Shown piece after piece: positions 36,360 to 47,627 of a stretch of 64,000 bases of DNA (positions are counted from its first letter, which is position 1; each line of letters begins with the position of its first letter). The translations under genes were made by a program, and so were the position numbers. Origin of the DNA: Pseudorasbora parva (Eukaryota > Chordata > Actinopteri > Cypriniformes > Gobionidae); contig NC_090173.1 of assembly GCF_024679245.1 (NCBI RefSeq), forward strand, positions 13,953,501 to 14,017,500. The letters are read 5' to 3'. The notes under the pieces are model-generated. The model saw nothing but the letters and a program-made list of their open reading frames with translations. It was not told where the DNA came from and made no database searches.

Positions 36360-37033
36360 ACGTTGTGTCATATAACCACTTTCACTGAATTTAGATGTGT
36401 GGTACATGCCAAAGTCACATAGCCTACATTTAATCAAAGGGAATGGTATAAAATGAGAAACACATTTCAAGAGATGTATTGTACGTACAGTATATGTTTG
36501 GTAATTTATTCTAAAGCTTCATAATTTCATTATTTTGGATTATGTTCATGGTGACTGAGTGATTCTGATGATGACACCAATAGCACTCTGTAAAAATTTC
36601 TGTTCAGGCTGATCGTAGTATTTTTTCCTCTCTCATTTAGTAAAGTGTGACATTACAAGGTAATCTTTTTTTTAATTATTATTATTATTTTTTTTAGTTA
36701 AAATAAATGCGTCAAATAAAAACCGGCAAGGCTGAGGCATGCACCAAAACAAAAGAAGTGTGCCCTTGAAATTCTGGTGGCTAAACATCAGAAGAAATAG
36801 GGTTTAACTTGGTGTACAAAGTATCCCATATTGATGCATGTGTAACCAGTGGGATCTTCAGTTTTCAGTTTTGAGTGTTAATAAAGAAGCTAAGATGATT
36901 TCCAACATATATAAGTGTCCTGACCTTGGAGAATGTTTTCTCTATCACGCAGTGTTCTCACCTTTTTTACCCCTCACCCGTTTGCATGCAAGAACATACA
37001 AGCCCTGAAATGTTAAAATTGTATATATATTTG
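36113..37033. other. Intergenic DNA with a (GT)n(AT)n microsatellite
   Basis: (GT)n at 36269-36288 and (AT)n at 36291-36351. No gene seen in the remainder. Confidence 0.6.
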
Positions 37034-37056
37034 ATAATAATAATAATAATAATAAT

Positions 37057-37118
<62 letters not shown>
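37034..37118. repeat. (AAT)n then (AT)n compound microsatellite
   Basis: About nine AAT units followed by about 28 AT units. Confidence 0.95.
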
Positions 37119-37123
<5 letters not shown>

Positions 37124-37241
37124 TAGGCCTTGTTATATTTTGTAAATAAAATCATGACTAAAGGGGCTGAATCAGCATTTAATTTTTAAAGTTAATCAAC
37201 AATGCATTATACTCTTGCTGCTTGTTAATTTCAGCCAAAAG

Positions 37242-37402
37242 TCGAGATCCAAGACAAGCTTGACCAAGTGATCAATGGAAGTCAGCCAGTGTTGGAAAAC
37301 AGGGAGAACTTAAACAGACACTGTATTCAATGAAATGCAGAGACTACCCCATAAGACCAGCTGTGACATTTTTTTTTTTTAATGAAAAACCTCATCAAGA
37401 AG
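37242..37402 (+). pseudogene. Second solitary CYP2K exon 7 copy, more decayed
   Basis: Matches exon 7 of the intact gene (VEIQDKLDQVINGSQPV, later HKTSCD and LIKK pieces). Two internal deletions, several stops and a run of T replace the middle, and the donor GT reads AT. The upstream GCCAAAAGTC and downstream GTTTAAGATAAGAGAATGAA flanks match those of the copy at 30954-31145, so the two arose by duplication of a block that included intron sequence. Confidence 0.85.
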
Positions 37403-37429
37403 ATCTGTTTAAGATAAGAGAATGAAATA

Positions 37430-37710
37430 CAAACCCGATTCCAAAGAAGTTGGGACACTGTACAAATTGTGCATAAAAACAGAATGCAATGATGTGAAAG
37501 TTTCAAATTTCAATATCATTTTTTCAGAATACAACATAGAAGATGGGAAAATGTATAATTTTAAGAAAAAAAAAAAGTTGATTTTAAATTTCATGACATC
37601 AACATATCTCAAAAGCAGACTCAAGCAGAACATTGCCCAAAGCATAGCACTGCCTCCACCAGCTTGCCTTCTTCCAATATTGCAAAAGGGCACTTTCACT
37701 TTTAAAGGGG
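37430..37710 (-). pseudogene. Tc1-like transposase relic in a fish repeat
   Basis: The minus strand reads RRQAGGGSAMLWAMFC (near 37610-37670), a block found in Tc1-like transposases, followed by a degenerate VDV. The stretch 37430-37580 (GATTCCAAAGAAGTTGGGAC and onward) has the look of a common fish transposon terminus. Confidence 0.6.
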
Positions 37711-38271
37711 CAACAAGGTCTGTATTTTTATTTATATATTTAGCATCAAAAACTATATTTATAAAATTATTAAAGAGAGATTTAAAAAAAAGATTACGAA
37801 GCCGCCTACTAGGTGGTGGTTGTCAGTCAGTTTCTAATCACTGGTGCGGTTCAAACTCAGTCAACAATTTGAACTCACAGTGATCTTACCACGTGGTCAC
37901 ACTGTGAACAATGGGAGTTCACAGTGATCTAAAAGTATAATCTCACAGCACATTCACTGTGTGCTCAAACTATGGCCAAATGTGAGGTCAACTCAGCCAG
38001 AAATGTTATTGTTCTAAGAAAGTTCTAGGAACATTGTTATTGTTTTCAGTATATAGTTTTATTTTGTTACCAAAATGTTCTACTAAAAGGTAGGATCACA
38101 TTCTCTAAAACATTCTAAATCAGTTTAGTTGATAAGATTTATAAAACAATATCCCCAAACTTTCTTGTTAAGTTTAACATAAAGTTTCCCAGCAGACTTG
38201 GAACTCCAACGTCATTCAGATGTCAACTTTTGGTTGAAAGTGAGAATCAGGTCAAGCTCCATTCCCATTAA
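37711..38271. other. Intergenic DNA, worn repeats
   Basis: 38190-38260 (CTCCAACGTCATTCAGATGT) is an inverted relative of 53985-54090 (CATCTAAATGACGTTGGGGT), so both belong to one dispersed family. No gene seen. Confidence 0.45.
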
Positions 38272-39281
38272 TGGGTTAGTTCAACCAAAAATGAAAATTA
38301 TCTCATGAATTACTCACCATCATGTCATTAGACACCTGTAAGACCTCCGTTCATCTTCGGAACACAAAATAAGATATTTCAGTTCAGAGCTGCAACTAAC
38401 GATTATTTTTTCTGTCGACTAATCTAACGATTATTTTTTTCGATTAGTCGACTAATCTAACAATTTATTTTTTTACCCTTTGAAATTTTTCAAAATTCTG
38501 TGGCACCCCCTCGCATAAGTTACACTAGAGGTGTAACAGTACAGACTGCTCACGGTTCGCTTTGTATCACGGTTTTAGGTTCACGTTTCAGTACAGTTCG
38601 GTATTTGCTATGTTCAGGGAAAAAAGGACTACTGTCAAATGAAAATAAGAACAGATAACTTAAATAGAACCAGCAGCACAAAAATACTATTGAGCAAAGA
38701 TGATAATAAAATAAACAATGCAGGGTCTAACAGGTGGGTCTAACATTAGTTTTTAGGTAGAGAAATGGAATAAAGTAATCAAATGTAAAATAACTGCACA
38801 TTTAACTGTTTAAAATTAAAAAATAATCCTTATTAAACTTACAAAAGCTATTCAATCAGGAGCAGTGAGTGATGTCTATCTTTTGTTTGACATTAAACAG
38901 ACAGCAGTGAAGGCTACTGCTCCTTTAAGACCCAAGGATAGTCGTCGTATTTTCTGTATAAAGTTCACTTAAGGCATATACAGAGTAAGCTATGACATTT
39001 TGACATACTTTTTGTGTGAGTTTGTCCGTTTAAGCACAGGATTTGAAAGATAACTTTTGAAAGAGACAAATCTTCTCATTCGAGTCTCCTTTCTACGGGG
39101 GTGATGACAGTGAAAATGACTGCTCATCTGACGTATGGCAGCACTCGCATGCGTTTTATAAAATTTACAAAGAGAGACCGCTTTGCCCACGTTTTTCTTT
39201 TATTATCGCTGTTGTTGTAGTGTATACCTGAGGAGTCAGCATGTGTATCCATCGACAGAAACATACATACAGCATTATTAA

Positions 39282-40740
39282 AGGGGGGGTGAAATGCTGT
39301 TTCATGCATACTGATCTTTTTACACTGTTAAAGACTTGGAATCCCATACTAAACATAGACAAAGTTTCAAAAGTTAAGGTGGACGTTTGATGGGAGTATT
39401 TCTTTGTCAAAAATACTACTTCCGGTTAGTCATAAGTTTCGGCAAGTTTTTTGAGATCATGTGTCCCCTTTGACGTTAATGGGGGCGGAATTTCCTTGTG
39501 TGGGCCTTACGGACAATTCTACCGGAAGAGAGAGAGAGAGAGGGAGAGAGCGAAAGTAACAGGCTACGCCCGTCAAAGCGCTGGCTTGTAGGATGCTGGA
39601 CAGGTGATGTGCACATAACAATGTCACCAAAAAAGTGCGTTTTTGGTTGCCAGACCAAGACAGTCCTGCACAGATTCCCCAAAAACCCAGCGTTAAGGCA
39701 ACAGTGGATGTAATTTGCTTTTCCGGATCAGCAACTGAGTTGCGCGAATGTTTATATCTGTTCACTGCATTTCGGTGCCGACTGTTTCATAAACAAGGCC
39801 CAGCTCGACGCCGGATTTTCCCGATCGCCTAATGCTGAATGATGGAGCAGTCCCAACGTTAGAACCGCAGGCGGTGAGTGAGACTGCTTCAAATGTCTGT
39901 GTCTTTGCCTATGCTCATCAAGTAGCCCAAACATGATCACGTATAGTTAATTGATCAATGGAGCATGCGATGTGTAGTGCGTGTACATTTGTTTAGCTGG
40001 CCACTATATGTGTAACTTTATGTTTGTGTATTGTAAAAGCACTCCAAACAACAATACACAAAGAGTGGGGAAATATGTTGAACTAAATAAGCACGCTTCT
40101 TCATTCAAATGCGCTACTATTCCGTGTCTTTCTATGTAAACACTAACTTAACCTGCCGTGCAAAACCAGTCCGCTTACTGTCTACACAAACCACGCGTAA
40201 ACACACAAACACACGTGCACAACTGCACTTCCCACATGTACACCTTCAAAGACAAAAATACGACGATATAATTCAAGTATAAATATGTAAATAACACAAG
40301 TCGCTAAGCATATTATATAGTTAGTGTATAACTTGTACCACATACAGACGTCCTGCTCTAGTCGTTTTTGCTGCTGCTCCTGTTCAACTGCAGCCTCTGG
40401 GTCTGATTCCGGATCATAGATGTATGGCTGTATCTGATTAAAAGCCATATTTTTATTTTGAATAAAGTTTTTTTTCCCGCTGTTAGGGATGACACAGCTT
40501 TACGACGCACTCGACTCAACACAATAGCAGCGCGCTGCTGCACACGTCATTATTTAGCTCCGCTCACACGATACGCCCCCACCCGCTCTGCTTTTTTCGG
40601 AAAGACTCGGAACAGCGCATCTTTCTTATATAATTATAAAAAAAATAAAGACTTTTCGGAGATATGCAGGATGCAGTGCTACTCTATAGGTACTCAAGAT
40701 TGACATGACACTGACTGAAACTGAGTGTTTCACCCCCCCT
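39282..40740 (+). mobile_element. TTAA-flanked, Kolobok-like element with THAP exon
   Basis: Perfect inverted ends AGGGGGGGTGAAA / TTTCACCCCCCCT, flanked by TTAA at 39278-39281 and 40741-40744. TTAA targets together with a THAP-domain coding exon are the combination known for Kolobok transposons; piggyBac also uses TTAA but does not carry THAP. The catalytic transposase domain is absent, so the copy is non-autonomous. Confidence 0.8.
39621..39873 (+). pseudogene. THAP-domain first exon, broken
   Basis: From ATG 39621 the frame reads MSPKKCVFGC...LHRFPKNPALRQQW, and further on VYICSLHFGADCF. This gives the C2CH zinc signature CxxxC...CxxH with its conserved Pro and Trp. In-frame stops occur at 39711-39713 and 39840-39842. 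The exon ends at a consensus splice donor GCG|GTGAGTG. THAP domains bind DNA and occur at the N terminus of P, Kolobok and related transposases. A domesticated host gene is unlikely given the stops and the enclosing inverted repeats. Confidence 0.8.
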
Positions 40741-41804
40741 TTAAGTTACAACCCATATTAAAGATGCGTCATCAGGTGTGAGATGACCCGCGGTGTAAGT
40801 GCGTCCCGGCACCTTTTGCTCGGGATCCCGGTTGGGAAACACTGGTCTGTATTGATTGACACCGTGCTGGTTTGTTTAGAATTATAATGACCGCCGTGAC
40901 CACGCCCTGCCGCGTGATGAAGGCGTGTCGCAATTCTGTTATTCAACTGCTCTGGTTTTAAAAGCTGTCACGCTAAATGCGCCAAAATGCAATAAAACTT
41001 GTTTTACGATCGAATGCAACGCACGGAGTGTGTGTGTGAGTGAGTAAGAGACGCGCAAAAGGGCGGAGAGAGAACTTAAGGAAATGCAGCTAAATGAATA
41101 TGCGTGTGTCTTTTAAATAGCGTAAAAATGAATGAATGATGAATCAATATGTGGCGGCCGGTATTGATAATGTGGCGGTCCGCCACAAATTAGTCTATGT
41201 GTGGAAAACACTGTTTGGCCTCTGTTTAAAGTATTCCCATACTTTTGATATTCGTGGTCTAGGTTTTTGTGATAGAATGGAGAACTTTCTCCATTCCCAC
41301 GAGCAGAAGTCAACATTACGCGAGATGAATGTGTGACACGACCCGCCGACGCATTTCACGAACGTCGACGTGTTTCCATAGTCGACGTCATCGATGACGT
41401 CGACGCGTCGTTGCAGCACTATTTCAGTTGAAAGCTGATGGCTGAGAAAGGCTTCAGATAGGCCTTCATTGACATTCAGTACATTCCCACTCACAAGACC
41501 CATAAAGGCACTAAAAACGTCGTTACAAAGTCCATCTCACTGCAGTGGCTGCACAGTTATGTTACTAAGCCACGAGAATAGTTTTTGTGCGCAAAAAAAT
41601 CGAAATAACTACTTTATCCACTAAGTTATTGTCTTCCGCGTATGCCTCGGACGTGAACTCACAAAGCACCACGACGCATGCGCGAGAATTTGACGCAGTC
41701 TGCCGTTCGGACACCTGACCCAGAAGCGAAGAAGTTTGTTTAAAAGCAGAGGAAGGGAAGACGCGCCATATCTAATCTAGCAGTATCTGTGCAGTTCTTG
41801 TTCA

Positions 41805-42290
41805 CTTTACATTAAGGTTCACTTTCACAGGTTATTCATGTTTGTAACTCATTAATAAATGGTTCATGTGTTCACTTTACATTAAGTTTTACTTTCAAAG
41901 GTTATTAATATTTGTAACTCATTAATAAATGTTTCACAGGTGTTCACTTTACAGTAAGGCTCACTTTCACAGGTTATTAATGTTTGTAACTCATTAATAA
42001 ATGGTTCACAGGTGCTCATTTTGCATTGGTACACTTTCACAGGTTACTAATGTTTGTAACTCCTTAATAAATGGTTCATGTGTTCACTTTACATTAAGGT
42101 TCAATTTCACAGGTTATTAATATTTGTAACTTATTAATAAATGGTTAATGTGATCACTTTGCATTAAGGTTAACTTTCACAGGTTATTCATGTTTGTAAC
42201 TCATTAATAAAGGGTTCCCAGGTGTTTATTTTACATTAAGGTTGACTTTCACAGGTTATTAATGTTTAATGTAAAGTGTTACCCACTTGT
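41805..42290. repeat. Imperfect minisatellite, unit about 61-74 bp
   Basis: Seven variants of a unit containing TTCACTTTACATTAAGGTTC and TTTGTAACTCATTAATAAAT, spaced 61 to 74 bp. It ends with GTAAAGTGTTACCCA, resembling the ACTTTACA-type termini of the fold-back at 24316-26140. Confidence 0.8.
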
Positions 42291-42311
42291 TAGCTACAAA
42301 AATATTTTTAA

Positions 42312-42600
42312 AGGGTTTCTTCACAGATTACCATATGGCTTTGTATCAGTAGAAACCCTGGAGTATATTCAATTGATTGTGCCCCCCCCCCCATATCCCC
42401 CTGAGACAAGAGATTTATGCAGTTTATTCCTGTAAAATTCTTCCGATGACATGAATATCTTCAATTTGCGTCATCGGAAGAATTTTTGGCCAAAGGCTAA
42501 AGACTACAGCCAGGTGAGGGAGCTATTTACACGTTTTCAACCCGTGCATAGGGGGTAGGTTCGCACTCACAGCTCAGTTCGCAGCTGCAAGCATTCATGT
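42312..42600. mobile_element. TTAA-flanked hairpin family, copy 1 (left part)
   Basis: Begins after TTAA (42308-42311) with AGGGTTTCTTCAC and matches 55691-55985 through CATATGGCTTTGTATCAGTA, CCCCCTGAGACAAGAGATTT and GGCTAAAGACTACAGCCAG. It carries a perfect 13-bp hairpin at 42438-42482. The right part is missing: an L2-like LINE begins at about 42605. Confidence 0.75.
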
Positions 42601-42604
42601 AAAT

Positions 42605-44620
42605 TTAAAAAGGCACCATGGAGAAACTCAACAGCAGTTCAAATAATGAAAAGACAATGCAGAAAATCTGAAAGAAAGTGGCGGAAGACAAAACTTGTTG
42701 TCCATTATAAAAACTATAAAGACAGCCTTCATGCTTTCAATGTTGAACTAGGCAAAGCTAGACAGACCTTCTTCTCAAATATTATAAACAGATACATAAA
42801 CAACAATTTCACATTTCAAGAGAAATGCTGTCAGACAGCATATGCAGCGAGTTTGCTTCCTTCTTCTCAGAGAAAATCAAAAATATCAGAAAGGCGATCA
42901 GCACATCCTTGAGTTGCTCTAGGGTCAGACAGATCAGACCAAAACCTCAGAAAATTACTATGTCTGATTTCGAAACAATTGACGGTAAAATTTTAGAAGA
43001 CACCGGTACAGCTCCTTAAAACATCAACCTGCGCCCTTGACCCACTCCCCACTTCTTTTTTCAAAAGTGTGTTTAACTGTTTAGAAGCGGATCTCCTAGA
43101 AGTGGTGAACTCCTCACTTCTCTATGGGACTTTTCCAACCGCCCTTAAAACTGCAATAGTTACGCCTCTTCTGAAAAAGAGAAATCTGGATAACTCCATA
43201 TTTAGCAACTACAGACCAATCTCAAATCTCCCCTTCATTGGCAAGATCATTAAAAAAGTTGTTTTCAATCAACTGAACAAATTCTTAAACTCAATCGGAT
43301 TCTTTGACAATTTTCAATCTGGTTTCCGACCGCATCACAGCACAGAGACAGCGCTCATAAAGATTATAAATGATATTCGCTTAAATACTGATACAGGCAA
43401 AACATCAATTCTGGTTCTACTCGACCTCAGTGCTGCATTCGATACTGTTGACCACAACATACTTCTAGACAGGCTGGAAAACTGGGTTGGGCATTCTGGG
43501 ATGGTCCTCAAATGGTTCAGGTCATACTTAGAAGGGAGAGGTTATTAGGAGACCATAAGTCTGAGTGGACATCCATGGCATACAGAGTCACAATTCTTGC
43601 ACCACTCCTGTTTAACCTGTATATGCTGCCACTGAGCCAAATAATGAAAAATAACAATATTGCTTACCACAGCTATGCTGACGACACCCAGCTCTACTAA
43701 GCACTGTCACCTAATGACTACAGCCCCATTGACTCCCTGTGCAAATTCATTGATGAAGTTAACAAATGGATGTGCCAAAACTATCTTCAGTTAAACAAAG
43801 ACAAAACTGTAATCACTACATTTGGAAACAAAGATGAAATTCTCAAGGTGAACGCATATCTTGAGGATAAAGGTCTGATAACAGAAAATCAAGTCAGGAA
43901 TCTTGGAGTGATTTTTTGGAGTAAGACCTGAGTTTTAGTAGTCATATCAAAGCAATAACTTAATCAGCATACTATCATCTGAATAATATTGCAATAATTA
44001 GATGCTTTGTTTCCAGGCAAGACTTAGAGAAACTGGTTCATGCTTTCATCACCAGTAGGGTGGACTATTGTAATGGCCTTCTCACCGGCCTTCACAAAAA
44101 GACCATTAGACAGCTGCAGCTCATACAGAACGCTGCTGCCAGGATTCTGAGCAGAACCAGAAAATATGACCATATCACACCAGTCCTTGGGTCTTTACAC
44201 TGGCTTCCAGTTACATCTAAGATCGATTTTAAAGTACTACTACTTGTTTATAAATCTCTCAATGAGCTAGGACAGGGCTATTCAAATCTTACCCTGGAGG
44301 GCCAATGCAGTGCAGACTTTAGCTCCAACCTTAATCAAGCACACCTGAACATGCTAATCAATGTCTCCAGGATCATTAGAAAATCACAAGTGGGTGTGTT
44401 TGATCAGGGTTGGAGCTAAACTCTGCAGTGCATTGGCCCTCCGAGGTAAGATTTGAATAGCCCTGAGCTAGGACCTCAATACATTGCAGATATGCTGATA
44501 AACATGTGCTGATAAACATGTGCTCCAACAGTAGCCACATTCAAATCCAGACTCAAAACACATCTGTTCAGCTGTGCATTTAATGAATGAACTGATTGCA
44601 CCTTATCTATGCATCATTTT
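42605..44620 (+). mobile_element. L2-like LINE, 5'-truncated
   Basis: Recognisable in order: a linker block (RKSERKWRKTKL, 42650-42690), then the RT domain with SNYRPISNLPF, FQSGFRPHHSTETAL and LLDLSAAFDTVDHNILL (43200-43460), SYADDTQLY (43670-43700, catalytic YADD intact), NEVNKW-type thumb sequence and AARILSRTRKYDHITPVLGSLHWLPV (44130-44210). Frameshifts near 43020, 43548, 43700 and 43925 and several stops make it inactive. A hAT MITE interrupts it at 44273-44465. It lies immediately upstream of a CYP2K exon block on the same strand. Confidence 0.85.
44273..44465. mobile_element. hAT-type MITE inside the LINE
   Basis: 193 bp. Inverted ends CAGGGCTATTCAAATCTT / AAGATTTGAATAGCCCTG, exact 8-bp duplication AGCTAGGA at 44265-44272 and 44466-44473. 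The interior is itself palindromic (GAGGGCCAATGCA... / TGCATTGGCCCTC). Confidence 0.92.
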
Positions 44621-44764
44621 TTAAATTTTTTTGGTTAAAAATAATTCTGTTTTAGTTAACCTTTGTTCTTTTCTTTGGTTATCATCATTTTATTATTTTT
44701 AATTCTCTTTACATTGTATTCTTTTTCTTATGCATTTATTATCCCAATTTCAATTCCTTTCCAG

Positions 44765-45411
44765 GAATCCTCTTTTCCAATGGAGAGAGCTGGAGAGAAA
44801 TGCGACGCTTTGCTCTCAGCAACCTGCGCGACTTCGGGGTGGGCAAGAGAGGAATGGAAGAGAAAATCATAGAGGAAATTCAGTATCTGAAAGGAGAGTT
44901 TGATGACTTTGAAGGTATAAGCTGCAGACACACATTTATGGAAATGTGCAATCATGCTCTTACTTTAAAGGATCTGTTGAGGGATGTTTGTTTGCTCTTC
45001 ACAGGGAAACCCTTCGACACAACCCAGCCTGTGAACTACGCTGTGTCAAACATTATCTCAGCGATTGTGTACGGCAGCAGGTTTGAATACACAGACCCAC
45101 AATTCACAAAAATGGTGGACAGGGCAAATGAAAATATTCGAGTTAGTGGATCAGCTTCTATGATGGTATGGAATTAAGTTATATTTTTGCTGACTTTTTT
45201 TTTTGCTGAAAAAAAACATTTTGTCTCCGTCTTGTAGCTTTATAATATATTTCCGTGGTTGGGTCCGTTCCTCAACAGCAAAAGGATTATTGTAAAAAAT
45301 GTCTTGAAAACTAGAGCACAAATGACTAATTTGATCACTGGGCTGCTGGATAATCCACACGACCAGAGAGGGTTTGTCGACTCGTTACTCATGCGCAAAC
45401 AGAGTGAAGAG
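44765..45411 (+). pseudogene. CYP2K-like exon 3-5 block, orphaned
   Basis: Three open exons with correct splice sites: exon 3 at 44765-44914 (150 nt, with C-helix WREMRRF), exon 4 at 45005-45165 (161 nt), exon 5 at 45238-45411 (174 nt; the intact gene has 180). The introns are short (90 and 72 bp), and each exon is in phase with the next. Exons 1-2 are not found upstream, where an L2-like LINE occupies the sequence, and exons 6-9 are not found downstream as far as the gene on the opposite strand. It therefore lacks the membrane anchor, I-helix and haem loop and cannot make a P450. The undamaged coding sequence suggests a recent rearrangement. A misassembly that separated the exons is the main alternative. 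Confidence 0.85.
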
Positions 45412-45461
45412 GTATGGAAATCACCTTATTGCATATAAATACAGGAGAGCATATAAAGCAT

Positions 45462-45580
45462 TTACAATAAAGTTCCATTTGTAAACATTAGTTAACATGA
45501 ACTAAAAATGGAATTTTTTTTAAAGCATTTATTAATCTTAGTTGATGTAATGAGACCTTATTTTAAAGTGTTACCTTCAC
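45462..45580. repeat. Short member of the ACTTTACA/TTAGTTAACAT fold-back family
   Basis: CAATAAAGTTCCATTTGTAA, AACATTAGTTAACATGAACT and the inverted AGACCTTATTTTAAAGTGTT resemble the arms of the element at 24316-26140. It lies just after the orphan exon 5. Confidence 0.6.
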
Positions 45581-46104
45581 CTTTTGTCTGAGTTTCCATT
45601 GTATTCTTGTTGGTTTTGTACAGTTTCCTTTATTAGCTTTTGTTACCATGGTCGTTTATTGTTTGATTCATGCACTGCTCCTGTTTTGGTTAGTATATAC
45701 TGATCCTGTTTTCTGTTTCCTGTTTTCTTTGTTGCTAAAATGCTGAATATGTACCTGTTTACTGGTGGATAAATATTTTTCAAATTATTTTAATTATATA
45801 TGAATTATTTTTATTTATTTTTTTGCACAAAAACTATTCTCGTCACTTCGTAAAATTATTGTACAGCCACTGTAGTGAGATGGACTTTGTATTGATGTTT
45901 TTAGTGCCTTTTATGGGTCTTGTGAGTGGGAATGTACTGAATGTCAATGGAGGCCTTTCTGAAAGCCTTTCTCACCCATCAGCTTTCAACAAAAATATCT
46001 TCATTTGTGTTCCGAAGATGACCGAAGGTCTTACGGGTGTCCAACGACATTAGAGTGAGTAATTAATTAAATAATTTTCCTTTTTGGGTGAACTAAACCT
46101 TTAA
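45581..46104. repeat. Right arm of the TTAA fold-back family
   Basis: From about 45825 to 46100, followed by TTAA (46101-46104), the sequence matches 24940-25206 of the complete copy, ending GGGTGAACTAAACCT. 45581-45824 holds nothing recognisable. Confidence 0.7.
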
Positions 46105-47572
46105 TTTAAATTATGTAAGTGGCACGAGCAAGCCATTTTGCCACGGCTAATTCTGAAACCCATATCAGACATACATTTTCACCACTAAGGCATGTGCAAA
46201 ATTTCCTGAGTTTTTGACCATGTTTAGGCCCTCAAAAATGCGATTCATTTTGGAGAAGAATAATAGGCTGAGCAATTACAATATGGTCCTCACACATCGG
46301 GCCATAAATATCTGATTTACTGTTGGTCGGAGCTAATGACTGTGAATTAGAAATTTGTCCAGCTCAAAGCAACCAATATGTATTCCGAGTTTAGTGTCTG
46401 CAGATAAAACTAACCAACCCACTTTTGCCAATAGATTGTGCCTCCTCCTGTCTTTGCCCATATCTATTGGATGGATGTGTGTGTTGAGTTTCATGCAATT
46501 TGAAGCATTGTAAAAGTCAGTCTCAAAAGCATCGGAAAATAATATTATAGTTTGATGTGTTGCCATGGCAACAATATTTACAATATTAAGAAGTGCTTAC
46601 CAGAATTACATCTGCTATGTTTTGACATCTTACTGATTAAGTTTGAAGCAAATATGGTAAAAGTAAGATGGTGATTTCAAAGCATTTTCAAAGTCATACA
46701 CTACCTGCTGCCAGTTGGTGGTGCTATAACGTTGACTCACAATAGTCACGTCCATGTGATCGGCCTCTTACAACGAACACCAAGCTGAATTTTCATTAGT
46801 AGTTGTCTCATTTCAGAAGGCTGCATCCTCCGGTGGTCGCATTCGAAGGCTGCATACGACATAAGGCCGAAAAAATGGCACTACTGCCAGATATACATGC
46901 AAGCGTAGGTGTGTTTGTGTTTTGTAAGTAGTTTAAGCTTGTTTTTTTTTTTTGTTTTGTTTTTTAAGCTCTATTACCTCCAACAGATAGTTGTGGTAAA
47001 CCGGATTACAACTGTTTAGTGTTTTTTTTTTTTTTTTTTTTATGTTTAGAACAGTACATTGTCAAGACAAGAAACATTTCATAGTCATTTTCAAGTTATA
47101 TATAATTTTCATTCATATAAGTGAGAGCGCAACGAGGTTGAAGGTGTTGGCATAGCAACGTGATACTTCCTGTCTGTGTCCTACGAAGACGTCTCATTTA
47201 ATTCTGATTGAGGAAACTCCGTATACTGCATCCTACACAGGATGTGTCCTCCGGAGGATGCAGCCTTCGAAATTTAATGAAATGAGACACAGCTAGTTAT
47301 AACACACTTCCTACTTCTTTTTTCTAGCCATAAATCTGTTTCCTTGCTACAGCCAAATATATTAAAAATCCGCTCTCAATTTAGCATCCTCAATGTCTTG
47401 ATTTCATTCTGACTGAGTCTGGCACTGATCGGGTGAATCACCTTTGAGGATTATATCAATTTCCAGAGCATGCTTTTTCCAAACAACCCATAATACCTGA
47501 CTTCCTGTTGGGCTGACATATAACTTAGAGCATGAAGGTTGTTCAGCCCGATGAGGTCTATATGTGTAAGAA
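46105..47572. repeat. Dispersed fish repeat split by a MITE
   Basis: 46105-46800 and 47295-47560 read as one continuous repeat-like stretch (CTGCCAGTTGGTGGTGCTAT near 46700; CTTCCTGTTGGGCTGACATA near 47500) interrupted by the insertion at 46801-47294. No gene seen. Confidence 0.45.
46801..47294. mobile_element. Second copy of the AGCTGTGTCTCATTTC transposon
   Basis: Left end AGTTGTCTCATTTC (2 bp shorter than the consensus end), right end GAAATGAGACACAGCT, 3-bp flanks AGT on both sides. The interior shares TGCCAGATATACATGCAAGC and ACAGATAGTTGTGGTAAAC with 28771-29572 but lacks the nested LINE tail. Confidence 0.85.
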
Positions 47573-47574
47573 TA

Positions 47575-47626
<52 letters not shown>
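47573..47626. repeat. (AAT)n microsatellite
   Basis: About 18 units. Confidence 0.95.

Positions 47627-47627
<1 letters not shown>

Larger units (their letters stand above)
38385..41421. mobile_element. hAT-type element with nested insertion
   Basis: Ends CAGAGCTGCAAC...GTTGCAGCACTA, with the exact 8-bp duplication TTTCAGTT at 38377-38384 and 41422-41429. 3037 bp, no hAT transposase recognised. It contains a complete TTAA-flanked element at 39282-40740. Confidence 0.88.
38272..41690. mobile_element. TTAA fold-back family member split by a hAT insertion
   Basis: The left part (38272-38384, after TTAA at 38268-38271) and the right part (41430 to about 41690) together correspond to the left arm of the complete copy at 24448-25206. 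Between them lies a 3-kb hAT element. The far arm is not present. Confidence 0.75.
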
